A DNA stretch of 54,104 nt from Brevinematales bacterium (GTDB lineage Bacteria > Spirochaetota > Brevinematia > Brevinematales > GWF1-51-8), in assembly GCA_013177895.1 (NCBI GenBank), contig JABLXV010000001.1, positions 86,056 to 140,159 of the forward strand, written 5' to 3'. This document shows positions 15,800 to 22,826 of this stretch, piece by piece (position 1 is the stretch's first letter; each line of letters opens with the position of its first letter). Below the pieces are notes generated by a model. It worked only from the letters and a program-made list of their open reading frames with translations, had not been told where the DNA came from and did no database searches. Both the position numbers and the translations under genes were made by a program.

Positions 15800-16819
15800 C
15801 ATCTCCATCACCTTTTTCATCGTCCGCAGAAGGCTCGGGCCGCAGGGCACAGAAGGCGATTCCAGTTCGGCGGTCGGCATCCAGTAATATTTCTCCGGGT
15901 CGAGCCGGTTCATCTTCCCCTTATAACGGTAGATCACTGCGGTACGGAATATTTTATGGCGGGTGACAGTAAGACGGATATCCGCCGCGCCCTTATACGC
16001 GAGCTTACTTTCGGGTACCGGCAATGTATCCGGCAGATCCCAAAGCCCCGCGCGCCATTCCTGCCCGCCGCGTTTCCGCAGCAGAAACTTCGAGTCGCTG
16101 TTAAAGATACAGTAGACTTCCTCGTCCACCGTAACCCACTCCTTCTTCGGCTTCTCCGGCGGGAATCGATCGGTCTCCCCGGCGATTCGCGCATCGCAAT
16201 GCTGATAGAGCGGGCATTCCGGGCAGGCGGGATTTTTCGGCTTGCAGACGGTCGCGCCGAGCTCCATCAGCGCCTGGTTGATTACCGACGGGGGGATGTT
16301 ATGCGAGTAGGCGATATTCACCCACGCCGACGCGTGGAGCCATAGCTGCTTCTTGAAGTCCTTCGAGCCGGGCACGCGTTCCGCCCGCGACAGCACCCGT
16401 TCGACATTGGCGTCGAGCAGAGGCTCCGGGATATCGAACGCTATCGACAGGATCGCGCCGGCGGTGTACGGCCCGATCCCCGGCAGGGCGAGCAACTCCT
16501 CCTTCGCGCGGGGGAATTCGTCCATCGCGGCGATCAGTTTCGCGGTCTCGTGGAGGTTGAGCGCGCGGCTGTAGTACCCCAGCCCCGCCCAATGATGGAG
16601 CACATCCTCGTAGCTCGCGCGCGCGAGTTTGCGGATATCGGGGAAACGTTTGATGAACCGATTGAAGTATTCGACCACTGTGGCGACCTGCGTCTGCTGG
16701 AGCATGAACTCCGAGATCAGGACATGATACGGCGTGGGATTGTCCCGCCACGGCATCGGGCGTTTGTGTTCCGAATACCATGCCGCGAGGGCTATGACCG
16801 CGTTGAGCTGTTCGTCCAT
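15743..16819 (-). CDS. mutY: A/G-specific adenine glycosylase MutY
   Basis: Removes adenine mispaired with 8-oxoguanine. An EFMLQQTQVATVVEYF segment carries the catalytic glutamate. A helix-hairpin-helix reads LLALPGIGPYTAGAI and is followed by the catalytic-aspartate region LLDANVERVLSR. The [4Fe-4S] ligands are spaced C-x6-C-x2-C-x5-C (CKPKNPACPECPLYQHC). The C-terminal domain is NUDIX-like and recognises the lesion. About 358 residues from the ATG at 16819. An in-frame ATG at 16852 would add 11 residues and neither start has a strong ribosome-binding site. Overlaps the convergent permease gene. Confidence 0.95.
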   Translation of the reverse strand: MDEQLNAVIALAAWYSEHKRPMPWRDNPTPYHVLISEFMLQQTQVATVVEYFNRFIKRFPDIRKLARASYEDVLHHWAGLGYYSRALNLHETAKLIAAMDEFPRAKEELLALPGIGPYTAGAILSIAFDIPEPLLDANVERVLSRAERVPGSKDFKKQLWLHASAWVNIAYSHNIPPSVINQALMELGATVCKPKNPACPECPLYQHCDARIAGETDRFPPEKPKKEWVTVDEEVYCIFNSDSKFLLRKRGGQEWRAGLWDLPDTLPVPESKLAYKGAADIRLTVTRHKIFRTAVIYRYKGKMNRLDPEKYYWMPTAELESPSVPCGPSLLRTMKKVMEMLGPGETGDQQVDEEGRAD

Positions 16820-16877
16820 GATACATCCCGTGGTTAACGTTCGTAGACGCATATCATATCAAATCCGCGCGGGAATG

Positions 16878-16992
16878 TCAACCCACTGCGACACCCACGG
16901 ATGGGTGGAGTGTCGAGATGAGACATGGATGTCGAGGCCGACGGGCTAAACCCGATGTCAATGTGGGTTGAAGTTTCGAGATATAGCCCGTG
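16878..16992. repeat. Structured palindromic repeat block in a gene-free gap
   Basis: Two nested structures. TCAACCCAC (16878-16886) is complementary to GTGGGTTGA (16963-16971), enclosing a strong hairpin CGACAC...GTGTCG (16889-16915). Overlapping it, 16941-16992 is a member of a palindromic family with ends ACGGGCTA and TAGCCCGT that recurs at 33679-33909 and, inverted, at 34100-34154. No reading frame of note. Confidence 0.6.
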
Positions 16993-17128
16993 ATAAATAG
17001 GCAATTTTAAATATTGTACAAACCTCTAAGAGATAAACATGCTTAAAAAGCCCTGAAAAACTATCCCTTACTTGCCCTCGACCGCAGGTCGGGGGTATCC
17101 CTAATTGATTTTGATTATTTGGTTTTTA

Positions 17129-17255
17129 CCCCGCCGCTATGCCGCGCTTCTTCCAAGCGGAAACGGATAAAAACGCCGTTGTTCGACGACCGCAGGGAGA
17201 AGTTACGGCGTTTTCCGTTTCGCGTCCTTCTTTCCATAAGCGGCATCAAGGCGGG
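17129..17255. repeat. Long imperfect inverted repeat
   Basis: Two arms of about 50 bp face each other around a short loop near 17180-17205. The left arm runs from CCCGCC at about 17129 to AACGCCGT, the right arm from ACGGCGTT to GGCGGG at 17255. Matching blocks include AAACGCCGT/ACGGCGTTT, GAAACGGA/TCCGTTTC and ATGCCGC/GCGGCAT. Probably a small non-coding palindromic element. The rest of the gap 16820-17334 has no gene. Confidence 0.55.
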
Positions 17256-17268
17256 CAGTCTTTCTTTG

Positions 17269-17302
17269 ATTACTTTCTTTCTTCTGTAAGAAAGAAAGTA
17301 AT
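17269..17302. repeat. Perfect 15-bp inverted repeat
   Basis: ATTACTTTCTTTCTT, a CTGT loop, and its exact complement. It lies just beyond the symporter's 3' end and beside the larger inverted repeat. The stem is A+T-rich with no flanking T-run, so it is not a classical terminator. Confidence 0.7.
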
Positions 17303-17334
17303 GTGCCTTTGATGCAAGAAATGATAGGATATCC

Positions 17335-18681
17335 CTAATTGCCCGCAGCGGTAAGTTTTTTACCCTTGATGAGCGATACCGCTGTGAACACCGCCGACAC
17401 CCCGATCCCCGCGAACACGATCCAGTCGTATTTCCCCTTAGTGGCGATCTCCAGTATCTTCGACGTCAGCCCCATCGCGCCGCCCAGCCCGATACCCAGC
17501 GACAGCCATAACGGATCGGGTTTGCGTTTGCCGTAGACGATGATCGACGCCCCGAGCGGGATAACCACTCCGGGGGTGTATATGGAATAGGAGTACAGGA
17601 GAAGCCCGATGATATCCTTCTTCAGTAATGTGATTAATGTCGCGACGGCCCCGATCGCGGCGATCCACCCGCGTATCCAACCCACCCGTTCCTTCCCGAT
17701 AATGTCGCGTTCGAGGATAGTCCCCGCCGATAAGAGGCAGGTATCCGCCGACGAGAGCACCGCCGAGAGGAAGCCGAACAGGAGCAGGATTCGCACCCAT
17801 TCAGGGAGCGAGTTCAGGAGAGTGCCGATATTATCGGCTCCGGGGACAGGCGTAATATTCGCCCGCCCCCATACGCCGACTACCGCGATGAGCACCCCCG
17901 CGAGTAGTAAAATACCGGAGGCGATCCATACCGAACGGCGGGCGGTACCGGCGTCCTTCGCGGTGAATATCCGCGAGAACATGTCCGGCCCCACCAGGTA
18001 CGGGCCTCCCACTATCAGAAGAAAAGTCAGGAGATCTCCAACCCCGAACTTTTCGTTGAACAGACGGAAATCGTAATTCGCGCCGGGGTTCCCGCCGGGA
18101 ATAAAGTACAGGAACACGAACGCGAGTACAAGCGCTATCAGCATGATGCCGCCCTGGAGAAAGTCGGTCTTCAGCACCGATTTCTGTCCGCCCAGGATGG
18201 AGTAGATAATCATCGCGCCCGCCACCGCGAGGAGCACCCATGTGATATCCTGCACGCCGAGGAGTATCCCGATAATCCGCCCGGCGGTCACAAACTGCGC
18301 GGCGATAATCCCCGTCCACGAGAAGACGATGATGAGGGCGGTCAGCTTTTTCGCGAACCCCCCGGCGGTCTTTCCCGCGAGGTCGGGCAATGTGACCGCG
18401 TCGATACTCCTCACCTTCGAGGTCAGGAATATCGCCTGCGCCGCGAGGCCGATCACGCCTACCCCGATCCACCAGAACGACGCGAACCCGAGGTCGAACG
18501 ATTTATCGATCAGCCCCACAGTGGTGGACGCCCCGAGGATGGTCGCGACCAGCGACATCACGACCAGCGGCGTCTTCTGCTTCTGCCCCGCCAGCGCGTA
18601 ATCCCTGAACCCGCGCGCTTTGAAAAAGTCCGCAACCCCGATAACCAGAAGTATCCCCATATAAATTCCCAGATATATCAT
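17335..18681 (-). CDS. Sodium:solute symporter (SSS family)
   Basis: 448 residues from the ATG at 18681 (MIYLGIYMG), which has GGAGG four bases upstream. The longer frame runs through the promoter. About 12-13 hydrophobic segments are present. Family features are RDYALAGQKQKTPL after the first helix, SLVATILGASTTVGL, FSWTGIIAAQFVTAGRIIG and ADTCLLSAGTILERDI. SSS transporters use the sodium gradient to import sugars, amino acids or organic acids, and the substrate cannot be read from the sequence. Divergently transcribed from the glycan gene cluster. Confidence 0.92.
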   Translation of the reverse strand: MIYLGIYMGILLVIGVADFFKARGFRDYALAGQKQKTPLVVMSLVATILGASTTVGLIDKSFDLGFASFWWIGVGVIGLAAQAIFLTSKVRSIDAVTLPDLAGKTAGGFAKKLTALIIVFSWTGIIAAQFVTAGRIIGILLGVQDITWVLLAVAGAMIIYSILGGQKSVLKTDFLQGGIMLIALVLAFVFLYFIPGGNPGANYDFRLFNEKFGVGDLLTFLLIVGGPYLVGPDMFSRIFTAKDAGTARRSVWIASGILLLAGVLIAVVGVWGRANITPVPGADNIGTLLNSLPEWVRILLLFGFLSAVLSSADTCLLSAGTILERDIIGKERVGWIRGWIAAIGAVATLITLLKKDIIGLLLYSYSIYTPGVVIPLGASIIVYGKRKPDPLWLSLGIGLGGAMGLTSKILEIATKGKYDWIVFAGIGVSAVFTAVSLIKGKKLTAAGN

Positions 18682-18703
18682 GCGTCCTCCATATGTCAAC
18701 CAT

Positions 18704-18732
18704 ATTATATTATTGGTATACATATATTGCAA
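18704..18732 (-). promoter_or_regulatory. Sigma-70-type promoter for the symporter
   Basis: On the minus strand: TTGCAA (18727-18732), 17-nt spacer, TATAAT (18704-18709). It lies 22 nt before the symporter start codon. Confidence 0.6.
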
Positions 18733-18763
18733 GAAACGGCGCGATTTTATCGGCGGAGTCTGG

Positions 18764-18792
18764 TTGACTTTTTTCCATAACCGGTTTACAAT
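18764..18792 (+). promoter_or_regulatory. Sigma-70-type promoter for the glycan gene cluster
   Basis: TTGACT (18764-18769), 17-nt spacer, TACAAT (18787-18792). A start near 18799 would place GGAGAG of the transcript ahead of the ATG at 18816 and make the ATG at 18804 nearly leaderless. Confidence 0.6.
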
Positions 18793-18815
18793 AATAGTTC
18801 CGAATGGAGAGAAAA

Positions 18816-19748
18816 ATGGAGCTAAACGGTACTCCAAAGGTATCGGTGGTCACCCCTGTCTACAATCGCGGGTTTATGATGGATATGGTGCTGGACAGCC
18901 TCACCCGTCAAACCTACCCCAATATCGAGCTGATTTGTGTCGACGACGGTTCAACCGATGATTCGGCTGAGATCATCAAGCGTTATCCGCGGGTGAAATA
19001 TATCCGGCAGGATAACGGAGGTCCCGCGTCCGCGCGGAATACCGGTATCGCCGCCGCAACCGGGGAAATTATCCACTTTATCGACAGCGACGTAATCTCG
19101 CCGCCGGAACTGGTCGGCCTGCATGTCGCGGAGCATCTGCGCCATCCGCGGATGATCGTGCAGGGGCAGCTCGTGCGTATCATGGATCTTACCGACGCGT
19201 ACAAGATGCCGTACAGTACATGGCACTACTCCCGCGCGTTTTTCGATACCGCCAACGTATCCGTCCGCAAGGAGCACCTGCTGAATGCGGGGTGTTTCGA
19301 CGAGGTGAATTTCCGTAAGGGGTGGGAAGACCTCGACCTCGGCATGCGCCTGATGAAATCTGGCATCAAGGTCAAGCGACTCACGAAGACCGGATATATC
19401 TGGCATTACGAGGGGCGTATCCGTATCGACCATATCCAGGACTTTTTCGCCGACCGTATGGTCGAGGGGAAGGCCGCGGTGATGTTCTACCGGAAGCACC
19501 CGACCTTCGAGGTCAAGATGATGACGATGATCGGCGGGTTTTTTAACTGGCTCGACCGCGTACTGTTCAGAGAGTCGTATCTCACCTCCCAGAAGTTTAT
19601 CGACGATATTAAACGGCTTTGGGACAATAATGAAAAAAATAAATGTATCGCGAAAATCCGCCTGAACGGGTATCATTTTTACTTCAACGGGATTAAGGCG
19701 AAAATCAAGGAAGACGGATACCTATTAAAAAAGAAGGCGGTATCATGA
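18816..19748 (+). CDS. Family 2 glycosyltransferase
   Basis: 310 residues. A GT-A fold begins VSVVTPVYNRGFMMDMVLDS, with CVDDGSTDDSAEII, ASARNTG, and FIDSDV as the metal-binding DxD-like site. The acceptor-side motif GWEDLDLGMRL (the ED region) comes near residue 175. Such enzymes move sugars from nucleotide or lipid-linked donors in surface glycan synthesis. No membrane segment, so cytoplasmic. The start is chosen from the promoter and GGAGAG. The stop overlaps the next gene's ATG by 4 bp. Together with the two following genes it probably builds or attaches a surface polysaccharide. Confidence 0.93.
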   Translation: MELNGTPKVSVVTPVYNRGFMMDMVLDSLTRQTYPNIELICVDDGSTDDSAEIIKRYPRVKYIRQDNGGPASARNTGIAAATGEIIHFIDSDVISPPELVGLHVAEHLRHPRMIVQGQLVRIMDLTDAYKMPYSTWHYSRAFFDTANVSVRKEHLLNAGCFDEVNFRKGWEDLDLGMRLMKSGIKVKRLTKTGYIWHYEGRIRIDHIQDFFADRMVEGKAAVMFYRKHPTFEVKMMTMIGGFFNWLDRVLFRESYLTSQKFIDDIKRLWDNNEKNKCIAKIRLNGYHFYFNGIKAKIKEDGYLLKKKAVS

Positions 19749-21595
19749 TAGACCCTAAAAAGCTGTTCGGGAAAGATAAATTCTGGATGTGGACAAAAAT
19801 CGCCTACGCCGTCAGCGTTCTCGCGATTATTATCTACCTTCTCATCAGTTATGCGCTATTCACCCCGCCTCATATCCAGCCGCCGCGCATACTGAACGGT
19901 ACTAACGGGCTTGTTACCGACGCCGGGAAGATCGCCGGGACGGATATTATCGGCGTCCCCGGGCAGAAAGGGCTTATTATGAAAAGCTCCCCGGTCAAAC
20001 TGATTCCCGGGTATTATACGGTCGCGTTGACATATAGTTCGCTCTCCAATCACTCGATGACGTTCCAACTGAGCGATATCGAAGGGAATAGCGTTGTCAC
20101 CAAAGGTTCGCTCTTAGCGGGCACGAATATCACGATCGTAAAAGACCTAACGGTGGTCGATAACCAACCGGATATGGAGTGGGTGTATCAGGTCAATTAT
20201 AACGGCGTAAGCCCGGTATCCATCCACAAGCTCGAATATATCATGTCGCCGAAGCAGATACCGACCCGTCTAGTCCTGCCGGTATGGCTTGTCGCGATCA
20301 CAGTGATACTTCCCCTGCTCATCATCATATTATCCATTTACCGCCAGCGCGGGAAACGTTCCAAGAAGAACACCTCGCTGGAGGAATTCCTCGGAATGTC
20401 GCTCGGGTTCGCGCTGTTACCGTCTTTCTCGGAATTTTTTATCGTTCTATCGGTCATCATTCTCGTTATCTATATCACGACCGTGAAGGGCGCGGTCTAC
20501 TTCGAATGGAGACGGCGCGACTGGGCGCTCGCCGCGTTCGTCGCAATCGCGATTATCGGCGGGTTTTTCGCGTTCGACAAAGGCACCGCGATAGGCGCCG
20601 CGCTGATATTCGGGGTGTTCTATTTCTTCTACCAATTCTTCAAATCCCTGCCCGCGGACAGTATTTCCTACCAGCGCGTTATTTCCATGAGCGCGATCGG
20701 TATACTTCTCTGGGGCGGCTTCGCGGTCATCCATCATCTGGTATTTAAGTGCCCCATCGATATCACCTTCGGCGCGCATAGCCTCGCATGGCTTCCGTCT
20801 AACGACGGCACCGGTAACCTGACCTCCATTTTCCAATACGGCTCCATGGGAGCATACCTGACCGTGCTGGTGTCCATGTTCTTCTCGCATTACATGTTCT
20901 TCAATTATAAACGTTTATCGTTATGGGAATGGCCGATTTATATCGCCGCGATTATCCTGACCGTGCTGATAGTCATTCTCATCTCAGGACGCGGCGCGCT
21001 TGTTCTGTTCGGCGTGTTCTGGTTCGTTATGATACTCCTTTCCCGGCGGTGGATACTTCTGGCGGGCGTGGTTGTCCTGGCGGCGATTTTCCTCATTATA
21101 CCGAACCCCAAATTCAAGGAAAGCGTGCAGGCTATCGCCAATCCGGCCCAGATACCGAATATGGGGGGACGTCTCCATCAGTATAACGCGGCATGGACTA
21201 TCCTGAACGACGGCAACGAGGCATACGGTGTGGGGCTAGGTAACTTCCATTACCATTACGAACAGCGTTATCCGACCGAATACAGCCTCTCGCCCGTACA
21301 GTTCGTGCATAACGGGTATCTCTCCATACTGGTGGAGACCGGATACGCCGGGATGGCCGCCTACCTGTTCTATTTCATCGCGTTCCTGATATACGCCTAC
21401 AGGCGGAGTATCCGTAATATAAAAAGTTCCATCCTCGGCGCCGCGCTCCTCGCGGGATTCCTGATAATATCCCTGTTCGACGCCATATTCTATAATGTTT
21501 TCCTCGGCATACTGGTCTGGATGCTGATGGGATTATCGCAGAACACCCAGTATGACGATTTTATCGCACTCGAGCGAATCGACCCGGAGAAATAA
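19745..21595 (+). CDS. O-antigen ligase/polymerase-like membrane protein
   Basis: 616 residues. One N-terminal helix (about 17-38), a soluble extracytoplasmic domain of roughly 130 residues with beta-rich pattern, then a run of about ten helices. Near the C-terminus NPAQIPNMGGRLHQYNAAW and NGYLSILVETGYAGMAAYLF match the large periplasmic loop and following helix of the WaaL/Wzy superfamily. Such proteins ligate or polymerise lipid-linked glycans. The extra N-terminal soluble domain is unusual for plain WaaL. Translationally coupled to the glycosyltransferase and immediately followed by the LpxB-like gene. Confidence 0.8.
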   Translation: MIDPKKLFGKDKFWMWTKIAYAVSVLAIIIYLLISYALFTPPHIQPPRILNGTNGLVTDAGKIAGTDIIGVPGQKGLIMKSSPVKLIPGYYTVALTYSSLSNHSMTFQLSDIEGNSVVTKGSLLAGTNITIVKDLTVVDNQPDMEWVYQVNYNGVSPVSIHKLEYIMSPKQIPTRLVLPVWLVAITVILPLLIIILSIYRQRGKRSKKNTSLEEFLGMSLGFALLPSFSEFFIVLSVIILVIYITTVKGAVYFEWRRRDWALAAFVAIAIIGGFFAFDKGTAIGAALIFGVFYFFYQFFKSLPADSISYQRVISMSAIGILLWGGFAVIHHLVFKCPIDITFGAHSLAWLPSNDGTGNLTSIFQYGSMGAYLTVLVSMFFSHYMFFNYKRLSLWEWPIYIAAIILTVLIVILISGRGALVLFGVFWFVMILLSRRWILLAGVVVLAAIFLIIPNPKFKESVQAIANPAQIPNMGGRLHQYNAAWTILNDGNEAYGVGLGNFHYHYEQRYPTEYSLSPVQFVHNGYLSILVETGYAGMAAYLFYFIAFLIYAYRRSIRNIKSSILGAALLAGFLIISLFDAIFYNVFLGILVWMLMGLSQNTQYDDFIALERIDPEK

Positions 21596-22771
21596 ATGCA
21601 GGATACCATACTTTTTACCAGCGACTGCTACAGCGAAGACCGTAACGCCGTCCTCATTGGGACGCAGCTAAAAAATATACTCGCCGACAACAAAGTCAGC
21701 GATATCCGCGTCGCGGGAGCGTCGCTAGTCAGCGAAAGCGCGGAGTACCAGAAGGCGGGATTCGAAATTATCGCCTCGGCTTACGTGCCGCCGTCGGGAG
21801 GATTCTCGTTCCAGACTATCGGGGGGTTCTTCGCCGACCTGTTCTCCGGCGGATTCCTGATCCCGGTAAAGTTCGTGAAGAAAATCCGCGCCCAGCGCGA
21901 CCGTATCCGTCTCGCGGTGGTGGTCGGGGACGTGTTCCTGCTCTGGCTGACCAAAAAGGCTCTCAAGAAAACGGGCGTTCCGATTCTGTTCTATATCCAT
22001 TCGAAAAGCGATTATATCGAGCCGCACTATAAAATAGAAGAACGTTTCATCCGCAAGACGGCGGCAGACGTGTTTACGCGCGACGAGCTGACCGCGTCGA
22101 ATATGCGGGGGCAGAAAATCCCCGCCGTATTCCTCGGAAGCGTCATTATGGACGAGCTCAATCCCGCGCCTATCGACCTCAAGCTCGACCCGTCCGTGCC
22201 CACTGTGGGGCTGATGCCCGGGACGCGCGGCGAAGCGCTTGAAAACTTCATGCTCATCCTGCATACCGCGGAACTCCTGTACGCCCGCCGGAAGCTGAAT
22301 TTCACATCGGCGGTAGTCGGACAGATTACCGACGCGGAGCTGGGCGAACGCGCCGCGAAAGAGGGATGGACGCTCGAGCCGGGCAAGCCGTTCGCGTGTC
22401 TCGTCAAGGGCGAGTGCAGGGTCCAGATCGGGCGGGGCGTATTTGTCAACGTCGTCAGGGAGTCGGCTATACTGATCGGGCTGACCGGCGCGGCGAACGA
22501 ACAGGCCGCCGGACTGGGCAAACCGGTGGTGGCGTTCACCGGAACCGGGCCGCAGACCACGAAGCGCCGTTTCGATGAACAGGCCCGTCTGATGGGGGAT
22601 TCGCTCGTGTTCGCCGATTACCCTGACGGGGCGGTGGACGCGGTACTGCGGTTACTGGACGACGAGGCCGAGCGCACCCGGCGGGGCAAGATCGGGATGG
22701 AGCATATCGGGCCGTCCGGCGGCGCGAAACGTATCGGACAGTTCATATTCGATAAGTACTTTAAAAGGTAA
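21596..22771 (+). CDS. LpxB-like (lipid-A-disaccharide synthase-related) glycosyltransferase
   Basis: 391 residues with a two-domain GT-B plan. An N-terminal half has VVVGDVFLLWLTKKAL, and a C-terminal half has VGLMPGTRGEALENFMLIL, the characteristic LpxB-type LPGSR-like segment, and SAILIGLTGAANEQAAGLGKP near the donor site. It fits the lipid-A-disaccharide-synthase-related family better than canonical LpxB, since the N-terminus lacks the usual GEXSGD motif. The ATG is contiguous with the previous stop, so the three genes form one operon. Acceptor unknown. A surface lipid or glycan role is inferred. Confidence 0.75.
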   Translation: MQDTILFTSDCYSEDRNAVLIGTQLKNILADNKVSDIRVAGASLVSESAEYQKAGFEIIASAYVPPSGGFSFQTIGGFFADLFSGGFLIPVKFVKKIRAQRDRIRLAVVVGDVFLLWLTKKALKKTGVPILFYIHSKSDYIEPHYKIEERFIRKTAADVFTRDELTASNMRGQKIPAVFLGSVIMDELNPAPIDLKLDPSVPTVGLMPGTRGEALENFMLILHTAELLYARRKLNFTSAVVGQITDAELGERAAKEGWTLEPGKPFACLVKGECRVQIGRGVFVNVVRESAILIGLTGAANEQAAGLGKPVVAFTGTGPQTTKRRFDEQARLMGDSLVFADYPDGAVDAVLRLLDDEAERTRRGKIGMEHIGPSGGAKRIGQFIFDKYFKR

Positions 22772-22826
22772 ATAAAGCATAAAAATATCAGCGAAATCAA
22801 GATTACATCCAATCCAAGGGGAATGA

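Noticed and set aside
17269-17302. Rho-independent terminator
   Set aside because: The stem is A+T-rich and has no T-run after either arm.
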